Shown here: piece after piece, positions 27,085 through 37,144 of the stretch | Layout: every line of letters begins with the position of its first letter | Numbering within the stretch: the first letter of the stretch is position 1 | Source of the DNA: Thiothrix sp. | Lineage (GTDB): Bacteria > Pseudomonadota > Gammaproteobacteria > Thiotrichales > Thiotrichaceae | Assembly (NCBI GenBank): GCA_008015155.1 | Contig: SSFA01000009.1 | Location: forward strand, 1-64,000 | Length of the DNA stretch: 64,000 nucleotides | Reading direction: 5' to 3' | The notes under the pieces: model-generated | What the model was told of the DNA's origin: nothing | The model's database searches: none | What the model saw: the letters and a program-made list of their open reading frames with translations, nothing else | Program-made: the position numbers and the translations under genes

Positions 27085-28725
27085 TTATTGTTGACAGCCT
27101 GCCCACCAACACGGACGACTACGGATAAAGTTTAACAAGGCTTGATGCTTATAAGCTTGTCCTAACGGTTGATTGATATATTCTTTACTGCCCCATGAGC
27201 CATAGCGACGATAGGTACGTGGAGAAGAATAATGCGCAAATAAAGTGCCGCCCTCACGCTTCCAACCTTCCAAGAATTGGGTATACAAAGTACCCATGCG
27301 TGGATGACGATTCGCTTGGTAAAGGAGAGGATTAGGCATTTGCATGTCATGGGTCGTTTTGAAATCCACTAAGCCTTGCCCACCTTCATACGCCATTAAG
27401 GGCAAACCATATTTATCAGCAATTGCTTTTTGCTTACGAATAAAGCCGAGCAAGTTGTTAATGGAATAACGGTATTGATCATCTGTCATCAGTTTAAAGG
27501 TCTCGTCTAAATTGCGTACCAACTGAATCGATTGATGGTCACCAAAGAAATAAGGCGCAATGGCAAAGGCATCCGCTGACTTATAAGCGTCTTTATGCCC
27601 CATGACGATTTCTGCCACCTCTTCATTAATCGTCCAGCCTGATAAAATACGTACCAGCCGCTGTGGACCACCAAAGACTTGCTCCCAAATGCGGAAGATT
27701 TCGACTGAGCGCTCAGAGTAGTAGCGATAACCCGCGCGATTTTTATTGGTATCTAAGCGCCGTGCCATCCCCATATCCCGTACATAATTGCCTTGGAGGA
27801 AAATAAAGTTCCAAGTTTCATTACTGTACTCAATATGTGGTTTCAAATTAGGACGTAAGCGTTGTTTAACCAACTGTGCAAACTGCATGACATAATTATT
27901 GTCAGCCGCATGGTGAATCGTAAACCAAGGATGCGCGTTTAAGCGATTGGCTAACTCAATTTGAATTTCAATGGGTGCACCACGATTGGTTTGATTTCCA
28001 CCCCAAGTAGCATCGGTCACCTTTTGGCGCTGATTCCATGAGCTTTGCGGATTATTGTTAATGCCACTCATATTCATGAAGCGAATCGCTTTAAAGTCCT
28101 TCATGTAGTCGAGGTAATCCGGGTTAAAAATTTGCTGTTGGTAATTTTGCACAAAAGCTTGGTAGTTACCGGGGCAAGCACTGGCATTAGGCACACGTTT
28201 ATAGGGGTTATTCGTACACACACCATCGGGCGGCAGGATACGAATATTGCGAATATAGTTATTTGGATTCGATTCAATAATCCGTAAAGTCGCATCGAAT
28301 TTATTATCGTCACCTGCATACAGATCAATCATGTCTTGACCTTGAGCAGCTTGAACGAGTTTGGCATCGCCACCGTATTGAATCTTGCCTTGACCATCAT
28401 AAAGGACGGTATAGCGGCCACCGGGAATAACCTGTGCTGGCAAATTACTTAAAAAACGTGTGCCTGCAATCTGACCATTGAGACGGGCTGGCCAACCATT
28501 GCCGTCCAATTGTACATTCGCACCAGTTAACCAAGGACGTGCATCTTCAAAGGGTAAAGCAGCACGAAATAAATCAATGAAAGGAACGCTAGAGTCGTCC
28601 TCAGTGAGTTCATTGGTGTTTGATGCCAAGGGCGAGCTTTGATTATTTGCTAGAGCCAGTGGTGCAGTCAAAGCCACACAAATCGTCGCTACGCTTAGCC
28701 CTATATGTTTCAACAGTAATGACAT
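27085..28725 (-). CDS. Secreted TIM-barrel, glycoside-hydrolase-like protein
   Basis: This 546-residue protein has a signal peptide cut near LALA (residue about 26). After a beta-rich N-terminal domain (about 50-200) comes a region resembling clan GH-A barrels: HPWFTIHHAAD, then HIEYSNETWN with a Glu in acid/base position, then SGWTINEEVAEI and MAYEGGQGL with a Glu where the nucleophile is expected. Similar proteins are often labelled cellulose-binding or hypothetical. The four or more Cys suggest disulfides outside the cytoplasm. A function in sheath or exopolysaccharide remodelling is possible but not shown. Confidence 0.6.
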   Translation of the reverse strand: MSLLLKHIGLSVATICVALTAPLALANNQSSPLASNTNELTEDDSSVPFIDLFRAALPFEDARPWLTGANVQLDGNGWPARLNGQIAGTRFLSNLPAQVIPGGRYTVLYDGQGKIQYGGDAKLVQAAQGQDMIDLYAGDDNKFDATLRIIESNPNNYIRNIRILPPDGVCTNNPYKRVPNASACPGNYQAFVQNYQQQIFNPDYLDYMKDFKAIRFMNMSGINNNPQSSWNQRQKVTDATWGGNQTNRGAPIEIQIELANRLNAHPWFTIHHAADNNYVMQFAQLVKQRLRPNLKPHIEYSNETWNFIFLQGNYVRDMGMARRLDTNKNRAGYRYYSERSVEIFRIWEQVFGGPQRLVRILSGWTINEEVAEIVMGHKDAYKSADAFAIAPYFFGDHQSIQLVRNLDETFKLMTDDQYRYSINNLLGFIRKQKAIADKYGLPLMAYEGGQGLVDFKTTHDMQMPNPLLYQANRHPRMGTLYTQFLEGWKREGGTLFAHYSSPRTYRRYGSWGSKEYINQPLGQAYKHQALLNFIRSRPCWWAGCQQ

Positions 28726-28931
28726 TAGCCTGATATCCTCATGTTTTTAGCTCATTCAGTTGGCACTAAGCCTAGCGCCTTGAGCCGTGCTTATAAAGTA
28801 GTGTAAGACTAAATGTGTTGTTTTTTGCATAAAACTGCGATTTAAAGCAGTTTACCTAAGCTTCCTGCAAGCATTACAATGTTGCCCCCAACTAAAATTT
28901 TACATTTTCTCTAAACTTATTGGAGTCCACT

Positions 28932-29366
28932 GTGGCTATCGAACGTACTATTTCTATCATTAAGCCGGATGCGGTTGCGAAAAATGTCATCGGCCAAATT
29001 TATTCACGCTTTGAAGATGCAGGTTTAAAGATTGTCGCTGCCCGCATGATTCATTTGAGCCAAGCACAAGCTGAAGGTTTTTATGCTGTGCATAAAGAAC
29101 GCCCTTTCTTCAAAGATTTAGTCAGCTTTATGACCTCTGGCCCTGTCATGGTGCAAGTATTAGAAGGCGAAAATGCAGTAGCTAAAAACCGTGAATTAAT
29201 GGGTGCTACTAATCCAAAGAATGCTGACAAAGGCACGATTCGCGCTGATTTCGCTGATAGCATCGATGAGAATGCAGTGCATGGCTCTGACAGCTTAGAA
29301 AATGCTGGCATTGAAATTGCTTATTTCTTCGGCAAAGACGGCGATCTTTGCCCACGTACTCGTTAA
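28932..29366 (+). CDS. ndk: Ndk: nucleoside diphosphate kinase
   Basis: This 144-residue cytosolic enzyme moves the gamma phosphate from ATP to other NDPs. The catalytic His117 lies in [10 protein letters not shown] exactly at the canonical position, and [10 protein letters not shown] and [12 protein letters not shown] are typical. The GTG at 28932, with GGAG 6 nt before it, is the start. An in-frame TTG at 28920 would add four residues and is less likely. It opens the long rightward housekeeping operon ending at der or beyond. Confidence 0.95.
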   Translation: MAIERTISIIKPDAVAKNVIGQIYSRFEDAGLKIVAARMIHLSQAQAEGFYAVHKERPFFKDLVSFMTSGPVMVQVLEGENAVAKNRELMGATNPKNADKGTIRADFADSIDENAVHGSDSLENAGIEIAYFFGKDGDLCPRTR

Positions 29367-29394
29367 TACTCTTTAGAGTAAGGCAAGGTCATCT

Positions 29395-30504
29395 GTGTCT
29401 GCTACCCACGCAAAAGTCAATCTCCTCGATTTTAGCCATGAAGCACTGAAGGAATGGTTCGCTAGTGTTGGCGAAAAGCCCTTTCGTGCGACGCAAGTCA
29501 TTAAATGGCTGCATCAAATGGGAGTCGATGATCTTGCACAGATGACCAATCTTAGTAAATCGCTCCGTGCTTTCTTACAAGAACATGCTGAGATTCGCGC
29601 TCCGGAAATTGTGATGGAGCAGCAATCTGCTGATGGAACCTGTAAATGGGTTTTACGTTTAGCGGATGGCAATGCGATTGAAACCGTATTTATTCCTGAA
29701 GAAGATCGCGGTACTTTATGCGTCTCCTCCCAAGTAGGTTGCGCGCTAGATTGCACTTTTTGCTCAACGGCTCGCCACGGCTTTAATCGTAATTTAACCG
29801 TGGCAGAAATTATTGGGCAACTCTGGATTGCAAAACGCACTTTGCAAAAAGATCCCAAAGGTGAAAGAGCTGTCACCAATGTAGTCATGATGGGTATGGG
29901 TGAGCCTTTACTCAATTTTGAGCCAGTAATAGCCGCTTTACGTTTGATGCTAGACGACAATGCTTATGGCTTGAGTCGTCGTCGTGTCACTGTGAGTACT
30001 TCTGGGGTATTGCCAGCTATGGGACGTTTGGCGGATACCTTAGATGTATCCTTAGCCGTCTCTCTACATGCACCCAATGATGAATTGCGTAATCGCTTAG
30101 TACCCTTAAATCGCAAATATCCGATTAAAGACTTATTAATAGCTTGCCAAAGCTTTCTTGATAAAAAAGATACCCAACGCAAACATATTACTTGGGAATA
30201 TGTGATGCTAGATGGAGTAAATGATACTGAGCAACATGCCCACGAATTGGCTAGCTTGCTACAAGGCATTCCGTCTAAAATCAACTTGATTCCCTTCAAC
30301 CCTTTTCCTGATACCCGCTATAAGCGCTCCAGCAACAATCGCATTCACCGCTTCCGCGACATCCTACAAGAGTCCGGTTATACTGTGATGACTAGAAAAA
30401 CACGTGGCGATGATATTGATGCGGCTTGCGGCCAACTAGCTGGCGAAGTAAATGACCGTAGTCGTAGAGAGATCCATTTCGCCCGCATTGAACAAGGGCA
30501 TTAA
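29395..30504 (+). CDS. rlmN: RlmN: dual-specificity rRNA/tRNA adenine-C2 methyltransferase
   Basis: This 369-residue radical-SAM enzyme methylates A2503 of 23S rRNA and A37 of some tRNAs. The cluster motif [12 protein letters not shown] places Cys116, Cys120 and Cys123. [17 protein letters not shown] and the C-terminal Cys in DIDAACGQL (the methyl-carrying mechanism Cys) are present. The start is GTG with AAGG upstream. It follows ndk by 28 nt and precedes pilF by 15 nt. Confidence 0.96.
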   Translation: MSATHAKVNLLDFSHEALKEWFASVGEKPFRATQVIKWLHQMGVDDLAQMTNLSKSLRAFLQEHAEIRAPEIVMEQQSADGTCKWVLRLADGNAIETVFIPEEDRGTLCVSSQVGCALDCTFCSTARHGFNRNLTVAEIIGQLWIAKRTLQKDPKGERAVTNVVMMGMGEPLLNFEPVIAALRLMLDDNAYGLSRRRVTVSTSGVLPAMGRLADTLDVSLAVSLHAPNDELRNRLVPLNRKYPIKDLLIACQSFLDKKDTQRKHITWEYVMLDGVNDTEQHAHELASLLQGIPSKINLIPFNPFPDTRYKRSSNNRIHRFRDILQESGYTVMTRKTRGDDIDAACGQLAGEVNDRSRREIHFARIEQGH

Positions 30505-30519
30505 GGGCAGATAATAACG

Positions 30520-31254
30520 ATGAGAATAACAACTAAATCGCTAGCCATTCTGGTGCTGGCTGCTAGCCTATCGGCATGTGCTAGCTCAGGTGGCACGAGT
30601 AAGAAAGAAACCGCAGAATACTATGCACAACTTGGCGCAGGCTATCTACAAAAAAATCGCTTAGAACTCGCTCAAGAAAATCTCGCTAAAGCCTTAAAAA
30701 TTAACCGCAATTCTAAAGATGCTTTGCACTACTCTGCTCTGTTGCAAGAACGCTTGGGTAATATGCAAACCGCCGATGGCTTATTCAAACGAGCCATGCA
30801 ATTGGATGGCAAAAATCCTGAACTACTGAACAATTATGGCTCACATTTGTGCAAGCAAGGTAAATATCAGTCAGCGGTGGCTGCTTTTAACGCTGCTTTA
30901 AAAGATCCTTTATACGAAACACCAGAATTTGCCTATACCAATGCAGGAGTCTGCTTACAAAGCGCAAAATTATCCGCTCAAGCTGAAGATTATTATCGTA
31001 AAGCCTTAGCACGTAACCCTAATTTCCCACTCGCCTTGTACCAAATGGCTGAATTAGAATATGCGCGCGGTGAAAATGCCAAGGCACAAGCGTTTCTTTA
31101 TCGGTATAATGAGCGTGCGCAGAGCACAGCAGAAACCCTGTTCTTATGTTATAAGATTAATCGGGCATTAAATGATTCAACCGCCGCAGAAGAGTGTGCG
31201 ACTAAGCTAGTAGCGCAGTTCCCAACTAGTGCTGAAGCTAAACAGATTAACTGA
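30520..31254 (+). CDS. pilF: PilF/PilW: type IV pilus assembly lipoprotein
   Basis: This 244-residue outer-membrane lipoprotein has a signal peptide with the lipobox LSAC (Cys at about 20). The body is six tetratricopeptide repeats (YYAQLGAGYLQKNRLELA through the C-terminus). PilF helps the PilQ secretin reach and assemble in the outer membrane, so a type IV pilus is implied. Its place between rlmN and rodZ is the standard gammaproteobacterial order. Confidence 0.92.
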   Translation: MRITTKSLAILVLAASLSACASSGGTSKKETAEYYAQLGAGYLQKNRLELAQENLAKALKINRNSKDALHYSALLQERLGNMQTADGLFKRAMQLDGKNPELLNNYGSHLCKQGKYQSAVAAFNAALKDPLYETPEFAYTNAGVCLQSAKLSAQAEDYYRKALARNPNFPLALYQMAELEYARGENAKAQAFLYRYNERAQSTAETLFLCYKINRALNDSTAAEECATKLVAQFPTSAEAKQIN

Positions 31255-31285
31255 AACCTGAACTATTAAGTATTTGGAGTGGGGC

Positions 31286-32596
31286 GTGACGGACACTAAC
31301 GCAGACATGGATGTAAAACCAGATGAGCAGCCTATTGCTCCAGCTGTAGTGGAAAAACGTGATGATGGCATTGTGCGTCCAGGCGATCTTTCCGCCAAAC
31401 TTCAAGCCTGTCGTGAACGCGCTGATCTAGATCAGGAGCAGGCTGCAATTGCGATGCGTTTGTCACCGGCAATGATTAAAGCCTTAGAAACTGAAAACTT
31501 TGCTGAATTGCCAGACCCACCTTATGTACGCGGCTATTTACGTAGTTATGCCCGCTTAGATGAAAGCAATCCACAAGATTTAATTCGCACCTATGAATTA
31601 TTACGCGGTGCTGATCCTGACTCATTAACCACGCCTCCACCTATTTCATTAACCCGAGTACAACATAAGCAAGGGATTTCACCGACAACGATTCGTATGT
31701 TAGGTTTGGTGGCTTTGGTACTGCTGCTGGGTATCTTATCCATGATCCCTGGTATTAATCATTGGGTTCGCCAGACTTGGCAATCCTTTGCTGCCGCTCA
31801 ACCTGGCTCAGTACCCACTATGGTAGCCAAACCAGCACCTGTAGCAGGTAGCCCCACCCCAGAAACTGGAACAAGTACTGACCTAACTGCCTCTGGCCCA
31901 GCTCCAGTTACCTCAACTGCTTTAGCCACGCCTACACAAGATAGTCCTGCGCCTATCACTAATTCTGAACTGGTACAACCCAGCACCACTTCACCAACAT
32001 CTTCACCAACGGCTAGTAATGCAGCTACCACCAACGCTGGTGTGACGCCTAGTACGCCAACTGATGTGAGCTTAGCAGCCCCAACAACAGTAACTCCTAC
32101 AGGAACTGAAACGACAGCAGCTAGTACGGTGTCCACGCCAGCGTCAACCGTTGCTAATGCTACAGATACGCTTGGAAGCACACCGACCGCTGAGACGACA
32201 GCAGCCACTACCACCACGGCAGCGACTCAAAGTAATCTAGCTAGTGATACTGCAGCGACTGACGCTCCTCCAAGTACAACGACAGACCCTATAACTAGCG
32301 CTGTTGATCCTAATAAACCAGCCGACGCCACTACGACTACCCAGCAGCCTATTGATGGTGAAGTGCTAGTACGGATGGAATTTACTCAAGAAGTCTGGAT
32401 GCAAGTAAAAGACGGCAATAATAAAGCTATCTTTGAATCCTTGAACTCCCCCAATACATGGAAACAATTTAAAACCCGTACTCCGCTGACTTTTAAAATT
32501 GGTAATGCCCCCGGCGTTAGATTGTATTTGAATGGTCAAGCTTATGATCATGCTAAATACACACGTGGCAGTGTGGCTCGGTTTACAGTGAACTAA
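31286..32596 (+). CDS. rodZ: RodZ: cell-shape protein
   Basis: This 436-residue single-pass inner-membrane protein links MreB to the wall-synthesis complex. An N-terminal Cro/CI-type helix-turn-helix (QEQAAIAMRLSPAMIKALE) ends with the conserved YVRGYLRSYARL. A transmembrane helix lies near residue 135-155. Then comes a very long Thr/Ser/Pro/Ala linker of about 190 residues and a C-terminal DUF4115 beta domain (VRMEFTQEVWMQVKD). The GTG at 31286 with GGAG upstream is taken as the start rather than TTG at 31274. hisS follows after only 3 nt; ispG, usually between them, is absent. Confidence 0.92.
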   Translation: MTDTNADMDVKPDEQPIAPAVVEKRDDGIVRPGDLSAKLQACRERADLDQEQAAIAMRLSPAMIKALETENFAELPDPPYVRGYLRSYARLDESNPQDLIRTYELLRGADPDSLTTPPPISLTRVQHKQGISPTTIRMLGLVALVLLLGILSMIPGINHWVRQTWQSFAAAQPGSVPTMVAKPAPVAGSPTPETGTSTDLTASGPAPVTSTALATPTQDSPAPITNSELVQPSTTSPTSSPTASNAATTNAGVTPSTPTDVSLAAPTTVTPTGTETTAASTVSTPASTVANATDTLGSTPTAETTAATTTTAATQSNLASDTAATDAPPSTTTDPITSAVDPNKPADATTTTQQPIDGEVLVRMEFTQEVWMQVKDGNNKAIFESLNSPNTWKQFKTRTPLTFKIGNAPGVRLYLNGQAYDHAKYTRGSVARFTVN

Positions 32597-32599
32597 TTC

Positions 32600-33889
32600 A
32601 TGGCAAAGACAATTCAATCGATCCGTGGGATGCACGACATCCTGCCAGAGCAATCCGCTGCTTGGCAGTATTTAGAATCCACTGTACGCCAGTTATTGGC
32701 TCGCTATAGTTACCGTGAAATTCGCACTCCCATTCTAGAAGTTACCGAGCTTTTCAAACGTGCGGTTGGCGAAGTCACCGATATTGTTGAAAAGGAAATG
32801 TATACCTTCGAAGATCGCAATGGTGAAAGTTTGTCATTACGTCCGGAAGGTACTGCTAGTTGTGTACGTGCTGGGATTGAGCATGGCTTGTTTTATAATC
32901 AACAACAGCGCATTTGGTATACCGGCCCTATGTTCCGCCATGAGCGCCCGCAAAAAGGCCGCTATCGCCAGTTTCATCAAGTTGGGGTAGAAACTTTTGG
33001 GATTCATGGCCCTGATATTGATGTTGAATTAATTGCGTTGAGTGCACGGCTTTGGCAAGAACTTGGCTTAAAAAATGTACGTCTTGAACTCAACTCCTTA
33101 GGTACACCAGCTTCACGTGCCATCTATCGTGAGAAATTAATTGAATATTTCTCCGCACACTTAGATGTGCTAGATGAAGAAGCCAAGCAACGTTTGCATA
33201 CTAATCCTCTGCGAATTCTAGACACCAAACATCCTGCTACGCGCCCGATTGCTGATGCAGCGCCGAGCTTACATGACTATTTAGATGCGGACTCTAAACA
33301 GCATTTTGAAGAGCTTTGCAAAATGCTAGATGCACTAAACATTCAATATGTAATTAATCCGCGCTTAGTCCGTGGCTTAGATTATTACACGCGTACAGTG
33401 TTTGAGTGGATCACTGAAGAATTAGGTTCACAAGGTACTATCTGTGCAGGTGGCCGGTATGACGGCTTAGTAAGTCAACTAGGTGGACAAGAAATACCCG
33501 CCTGCGGTTTTGCGATGGGTATGGAGCGTTTGTTGGAGCTCATGCAAGTGCAAGAACAAGCCTTAGCTGCCGCTGCGCCTGATTTATACTTGGTATTAGC
33601 TGGTGAAGCGGCCAGCGCTGCAGGTCTAGTGCTAGCTGAACAATTGCGTAGTGAATTACCAAAACTTAAGCTGCAAGTAAATGCTGGTGGTGGCAGTATT
33701 AAAGCCCAAATGAAACGAGCTGATAAATCAGGTGCGCACTATGCTTTGATTTTAGGTGAACAAGAATTGGCCGCTTCAAGTATTGGCTTCAAACCTATGC
33801 ACGATGCACAAGCAGCGCAGATCAGCGTGAAACTCTCTGAGCTGAGCCAATTTTTAGCAAATCAGCTTAATGAAACACGCCATAATTAA
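32600..33889 (+). CDS. hisS: HisS: histidyl-tRNA synthetase
   Basis: This 429-residue class II synthetase has the N-terminal [15 protein letters not shown], motif 2 ([17 protein letters not shown]), the HisRS-specific signatures [15 protein letters not shown] and the motif 3 segment [10 protein letters not shown], and a C-terminal anticodon-binding domain. It is a cytosolic homodimer that charges tRNA-His. No clear Shine-Dalgarno precedes its ATG, consistent with translational coupling to rodZ. Confidence 0.97.
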   Translation: MAKTIQSIRGMHDILPEQSAAWQYLESTVRQLLARYSYREIRTPILEVTELFKRAVGEVTDIVEKEMYTFEDRNGESLSLRPEGTASCVRAGIEHGLFYNQQQRIWYTGPMFRHERPQKGRYRQFHQVGVETFGIHGPDIDVELIALSARLWQELGLKNVRLELNSLGTPASRAIYREKLIEYFSAHLDVLDEEAKQRLHTNPLRILDTKHPATRPIADAAPSLHDYLDADSKQHFEELCKMLDALNIQYVINPRLVRGLDYYTRTVFEWITEELGSQGTICAGGRYDGLVSQLGGQEIPACGFAMGMERLLELMQVQEQALAAAAPDLYLVLAGEAASAAGLVLAEQLRSELPKLKLQVNAGGGSIKAQMKRADKSGAHYALILGEQELAASSIGFKPMHDAQAAQISVKLSELSQFLANQLNETRHN

Positions 33890-33919
33890 TTAGAAGTATC
33901 CGGATAAAGGGGTTAGAAC

Positions 33920-34543
33920 ATGCTTGATTATAATAAGACTGATGAAGAACAAGCCGAGGATATTAAGGCATGGTGGAAAGAAAATGGAATTTCTGTAATT
34001 GCAGGGATTGCCTTAGCGATTGCTGCTCTATTCGCTTGGGAATACTGGCAAAAATATCAGATCAAAACGATGGAAGGCGCATCATCTTTATATAGTAGCG
34101 TGCAAACTACAGCAGACGATGCCGTGGCCGCAAAAAATATTCAAACCCTACAAACCGACTATCCAAAATCTCCTTATGCAGCTTTAGCTTCCTTAGAAAC
34201 TGCTAAAAAGCATGCCGAAAAAGGTGAATATGAACCAGCTATTACTGCATTGCGCTGGGCGATTGATAATACTAAAGATGTTGACTTAAAAAATGTGGCC
34301 TCTGTGCGCTTAGCGCGAGTTTTAACAGCTGCGGGCAAATACGACGAAGCCTTGCAATTAGCGAATCAAACTTATGGCGCTTCCTACGAATCAGTCTTGG
34401 AAGAGCTTAAAGGCGATATCTATAGCGCACAAAAGAAAACAGAGGAGGCGCGTAAAGCTTATGAACGTGCTATTCTAGCTGCGAAAAATAATTCTAGCGA
34501 ACTGATAAAAATTAAGCTCGACAATCTAGGTAAGGGAGCCTAA
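33920..34543 (+). CDS. yfgM: YfgM-type ancillary SecYEG translocon protein
   Basis: This 207-residue protein has a short cytosolic N-terminus (EEQAEDIKAWWKENG), one transmembrane helix (about 24-42) and a periplasmic TPR-like domain (KYDEALQLANQTYG, EEARKAYERAI). In E. coli YfgM works with PpiD at SecYEG to help outer-membrane and periplasmic proteins fold. The position between hisS and bamB is conserved. AAGGGG precedes the ATG. Confidence 0.9.
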   Translation: MLDYNKTDEEQAEDIKAWWKENGISVIAGIALAIAALFAWEYWQKYQIKTMEGASSLYSSVQTTADDAVAAKNIQTLQTDYPKSPYAALASLETAKKHAEKGEYEPAITALRWAIDNTKDVDLKNVASVRLARVLTAAGKYDEALQLANQTYGASYESVLEELKGDIYSAQKKTEEARKAYERAILAAKNNSSELIKIKLDNLGKGA

Positions 34544-34551
34544 GCGCGTCC

Positions 34552-35706
34552 ATGAGATCTTTAGCCACACTCATTACTGGTCTGTTTTTAGCAGCAAGCT
34601 TAGCGGCTTGTAGCAGCTTTTCCAGCATTATGCCTGCTAAAGATCCGAATCCACCGAAAGAATTAAAAGCGATTCAAGCCACTGCAAATGCTCAAACTTT
34701 ATGGAAGGCCAGCACCGGCAGTAGTGATAAAGCTTATGTACGCTTATACCCTTATGTGGACGAAGCACTGGTGGTCGTAGCAGGTGGCGGCTCAGCTAGT
34801 GCTTGGGACAAGCGTACTGGTGCTTCTCTTTGGAAAACTCCAATCAGTGAAGAAATCACCGGTGGTGTGAATGGTGGCGAGGGGCTAGTCTTTTTAGGTA
34901 CAAGTGAGGGTAGCGCAATTGCTTTAGACCGCCAAACTGGCAAAGTGCGTTGGATTGAACACCTGAATAGTGAAGTCTTGTCTGTTTCAGCAGCCAGTAA
35001 AGGTCGTGTTGTATTCCGCACAGGTAATGGCCAATTAAGCGGTTTATCGACCCAAACTGGGGAAATCGTCTGGCAACAAATTCGCGAAACCCCTTCCTTA
35101 TCGTTACGCGGCGCAGGCGTTCCCGTCATTATTAGCGGTGCGGTAATCGCTGGCTTTGATAATGGTACAGTGACTGCTTTTGACTTAGAAACTGGTACAG
35201 GTCTGTGGGAAGCCATTCTCTCCGTACCACGTGGCAGTAGTGATTTGGATAAAATCATTGATGTCGACGGCCGGATTAAACAAGTGGGCTCTGCCCTCTT
35301 TGCCGCTAGCTACAATGGACAAATTGCTGGTATTCGTTTACAAGATGGCGCCTTAGGTTGGTCACAGCCCTATTCCAGTTACGCGGGGGTGGATGCCGAT
35401 GCGAATGGCCTTTACAGTACCGATGTTGAAGGCAATCTTTGGAAGATTAATCCCCAAAGTGGCGCACCTATTTGGAAAATGGATGATCTGCAACGCCGTA
35501 GCCCCACAGCTCCCACCATTGTAGGCAACTACTTAGTGCTGGGTGATTATGCAGGTTATTTGCATTGGATTAATACCAGTAATGGTCAAATGGTAGCACG
35601 TCTACAGGGTGATACCGCTGGTTATACAGTTCCGCCGGTCAGTGATGGTCAGGTGATTTATACTTTTGGCAAGAGTGGCGTCTTAGCGGCTCATGCCCTG
35701 AAATGA
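34552..35706 (+). CDS. bamB: BamB: outer-membrane protein assembly lipoprotein
   Basis: This 384-residue lipoprotein has the lipobox LAAC near residue 20. The mature protein is an eight-bladed PQQ-type beta-propeller with repeated motifs such as [24 protein letters not shown] and [11 protein letters not shown]. It is part of the BamABCDE machine that inserts beta-barrel proteins into the outer membrane. It lies 8 nt after yfgM and 10 nt before der. Confidence 0.95.
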   Translation: MRSLATLITGLFLAASLAACSSFSSIMPAKDPNPPKELKAIQATANAQTLWKASTGSSDKAYVRLYPYVDEALVVVAGGGSASAWDKRTGASLWKTPISEEITGGVNGGEGLVFLGTSEGSAIALDRQTGKVRWIEHLNSEVLSVSAASKGRVVFRTGNGQLSGLSTQTGEIVWQQIRETPSLSLRGAGVPVIISGAVIAGFDNGTVTAFDLETGTGLWEAILSVPRGSSDLDKIIDVDGRIKQVGSALFAASYNGQIAGIRLQDGALGWSQPYSSYAGVDADANGLYSTDVEGNLWKINPQSGAPIWKMDDLQRRSPTAPTIVGNYLVLGDYAGYLHWINTSNGQMVARLQGDTAGYTVPPVSDGQVIYTFGKSGVLAAHALK

Positions 35707-35716
35707 TGATGAGTAC

Positions 35717-37123
35717 ATGAGACCGGTTTTTGCTCTTGTTGGACGCCCGAATGTAGGCAAGTCTACCCTTTTTAATCGCCTAACACGTTCACGGGATGCG
35801 TTAGTTGCAGACTTCCCTGGCTTAACGCGTGACCGTAAATACGGTACAGGTGAGATGTTCGATCGCGATTATTTAGTAATTGACACCGGCGGTTTAAGCG
35901 GCGAAGACGTAGGCATTGATGAGCAAATGGCACGCCAGACACTAGCAGCAGTCGCCGAAGCGGATGCCATGATGTTTATTGTCGATGGTAAACAAGGCTT
36001 GAATGTCGGTGATGAGTACATCGCCCAACAGCTACGCGAAACGGGCAAGCCAGTCTTTCTCATAATTAATAAAACGGATCGGGTTGATCCTGACCAAGCC
36101 GCCGCCGAATTTTATGGCTTAGGTTTTTCTGAAGTGTATAGCATTGCAGCCGTACATGGTCGTGGCGTTAGCTCCATGATGGATGACATTCTAAGCCACT
36201 TTCCTGCTGATGAGATCGATGAGAGTCTTGAACCTATAGAAGGTGAAGAACAAGCGATTCGGATTGCTTTCGTAGGGCGACCCAATGTGGGTAAATCCAC
36301 CTTAGTCAATCGTATCCTTGGCGAGGAGCGGGTCATTGCTTATGATGAGCCGGGCACGACGCGTGATAGTATTTTTATTCCTTTCGAGCGTGACGGTAAA
36401 CAGTATACTTTGATTGATACGGCTGGTGTTCGCCGTCGTAGTCGAGTTAATGAAACCATTGAAAAATTCAGCATTATCAAGACTTTAGATGCAATTCGTG
36501 AAGCGCATGTCGTGATTATGCTCGTGGATGCGCATGATAGCGTCACTGATCAAGATGCACACCTGTTAGGTTTAATTCTGGATGCAGGTAAGGCTTTGGT
36601 TTTAGCTATCAATAAATGGGATGGCTTGGAGAGCGATGAGCGCGACCGAATTAAAGGTCAGCTTGAGGTTAAATTACCTTTCTTAGATTTTGCTGAGAAA
36701 CATTTTATTTCTGCTCTACATGGAACGGGTGTTGGCTTATTGTACAAATCGATTCATGCAGCTTATGACTCGGCTATGCTGAAAGTGCCAACTTCCCGCT
36801 TAACTCGTATTTTAGAAAATGCAGTGCAAATGCATCAGCCACCTTTAGTCAGTGGCCGCCGCATCAAACTGCGTTACGCCCATCAAGGCGGGAGTAATCC
36901 TTTCTTAGTGGTCATTCACGGAAATCAAACCGATAAAGTTCCACCGGCTTATGAGCGCTATCTAATTAATTATTTCCATAAGACTTTGAAATTAACTGGC
37001 ACTCAAGTCAAAATCGAATTCAAAACTGGCGAGAATCCCTTCGAAGGTAAGCGTAATAATTTAACACCTCGCCAGATTCATAAGAAAAAACGTTTGATGA
37101 AGTTTGTCGCTGGGAAAAAATAA
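35717..37123 (+). CDS. der: Der (EngA): tandem GTPase for 50S ribosome assembly
   Basis: This 468-residue protein has two GTPase domains, each with G1 GRPNVGKST (starting at about residues 8 and 185), G3 DTGGL or DTAGV, and G4 NKTD or NKWD, plus a C-terminal KH-like domain ([15 protein letters not shown], then NPPF-type end ENPFEGKRN). It is essential for large-subunit maturation in known species. It closes the conserved block begun by ndk. Confidence 0.97.
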   Translation: MRPVFALVGRPNVGKSTLFNRLTRSRDALVADFPGLTRDRKYGTGEMFDRDYLVIDTGGLSGEDVGIDEQMARQTLAAVAEADAMMFIVDGKQGLNVGDEYIAQQLRETGKPVFLIINKTDRVDPDQAAAEFYGLGFSEVYSIAAVHGRGVSSMMDDILSHFPADEIDESLEPIEGEEQAIRIAFVGRPNVGKSTLVNRILGEERVIAYDEPGTTRDSIFIPFERDGKQYTLIDTAGVRRRSRVNETIEKFSIIKTLDAIREAHVVIMLVDAHDSVTDQDAHLLGLILDAGKALVLAINKWDGLESDERDRIKGQLEVKLPFLDFAEKHFISALHGTGVGLLYKSIHAAYDSAMLKVPTSRLTRILENAVQMHQPPLVSGRRIKLRYAHQGGSNPFLVVIHGNQTDKVPPAYERYLINYFHKTLKLTGTQVKIEFKTGENPFEGKRNNLTPRQIHKKKRLMKFVAGKK

Positions 37124-37144
37124 CCACTAACACACGAGGGCAGT

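Noticed and set aside
28832..28853. AAACTGC/GCAGTTT hairpin as a terminator
   Set aside because: It lies between two divergent starts (the secreted protein gene and ndk), where no transcript should end, and has no T-run on the plus strand.
30065..30075. Possible overlap or fusion between rlmN and its neighbours
   Set aside because: rlmN is full length with intact Cys motifs; the neighbours have their own starts.
31798..32217. 139-residue minus-strand ORF
   Set aside because: Shadow of the Thr/Ala/Pro-rich linker of rodZ; the Val/Gly-rich product is the reverse reading of ACN/GCN codons and has no domain.
34752..35258. 168-residue minus-strand ORF
   Set aside because: Antisense to bamB propeller repeats; no recognisable domain.
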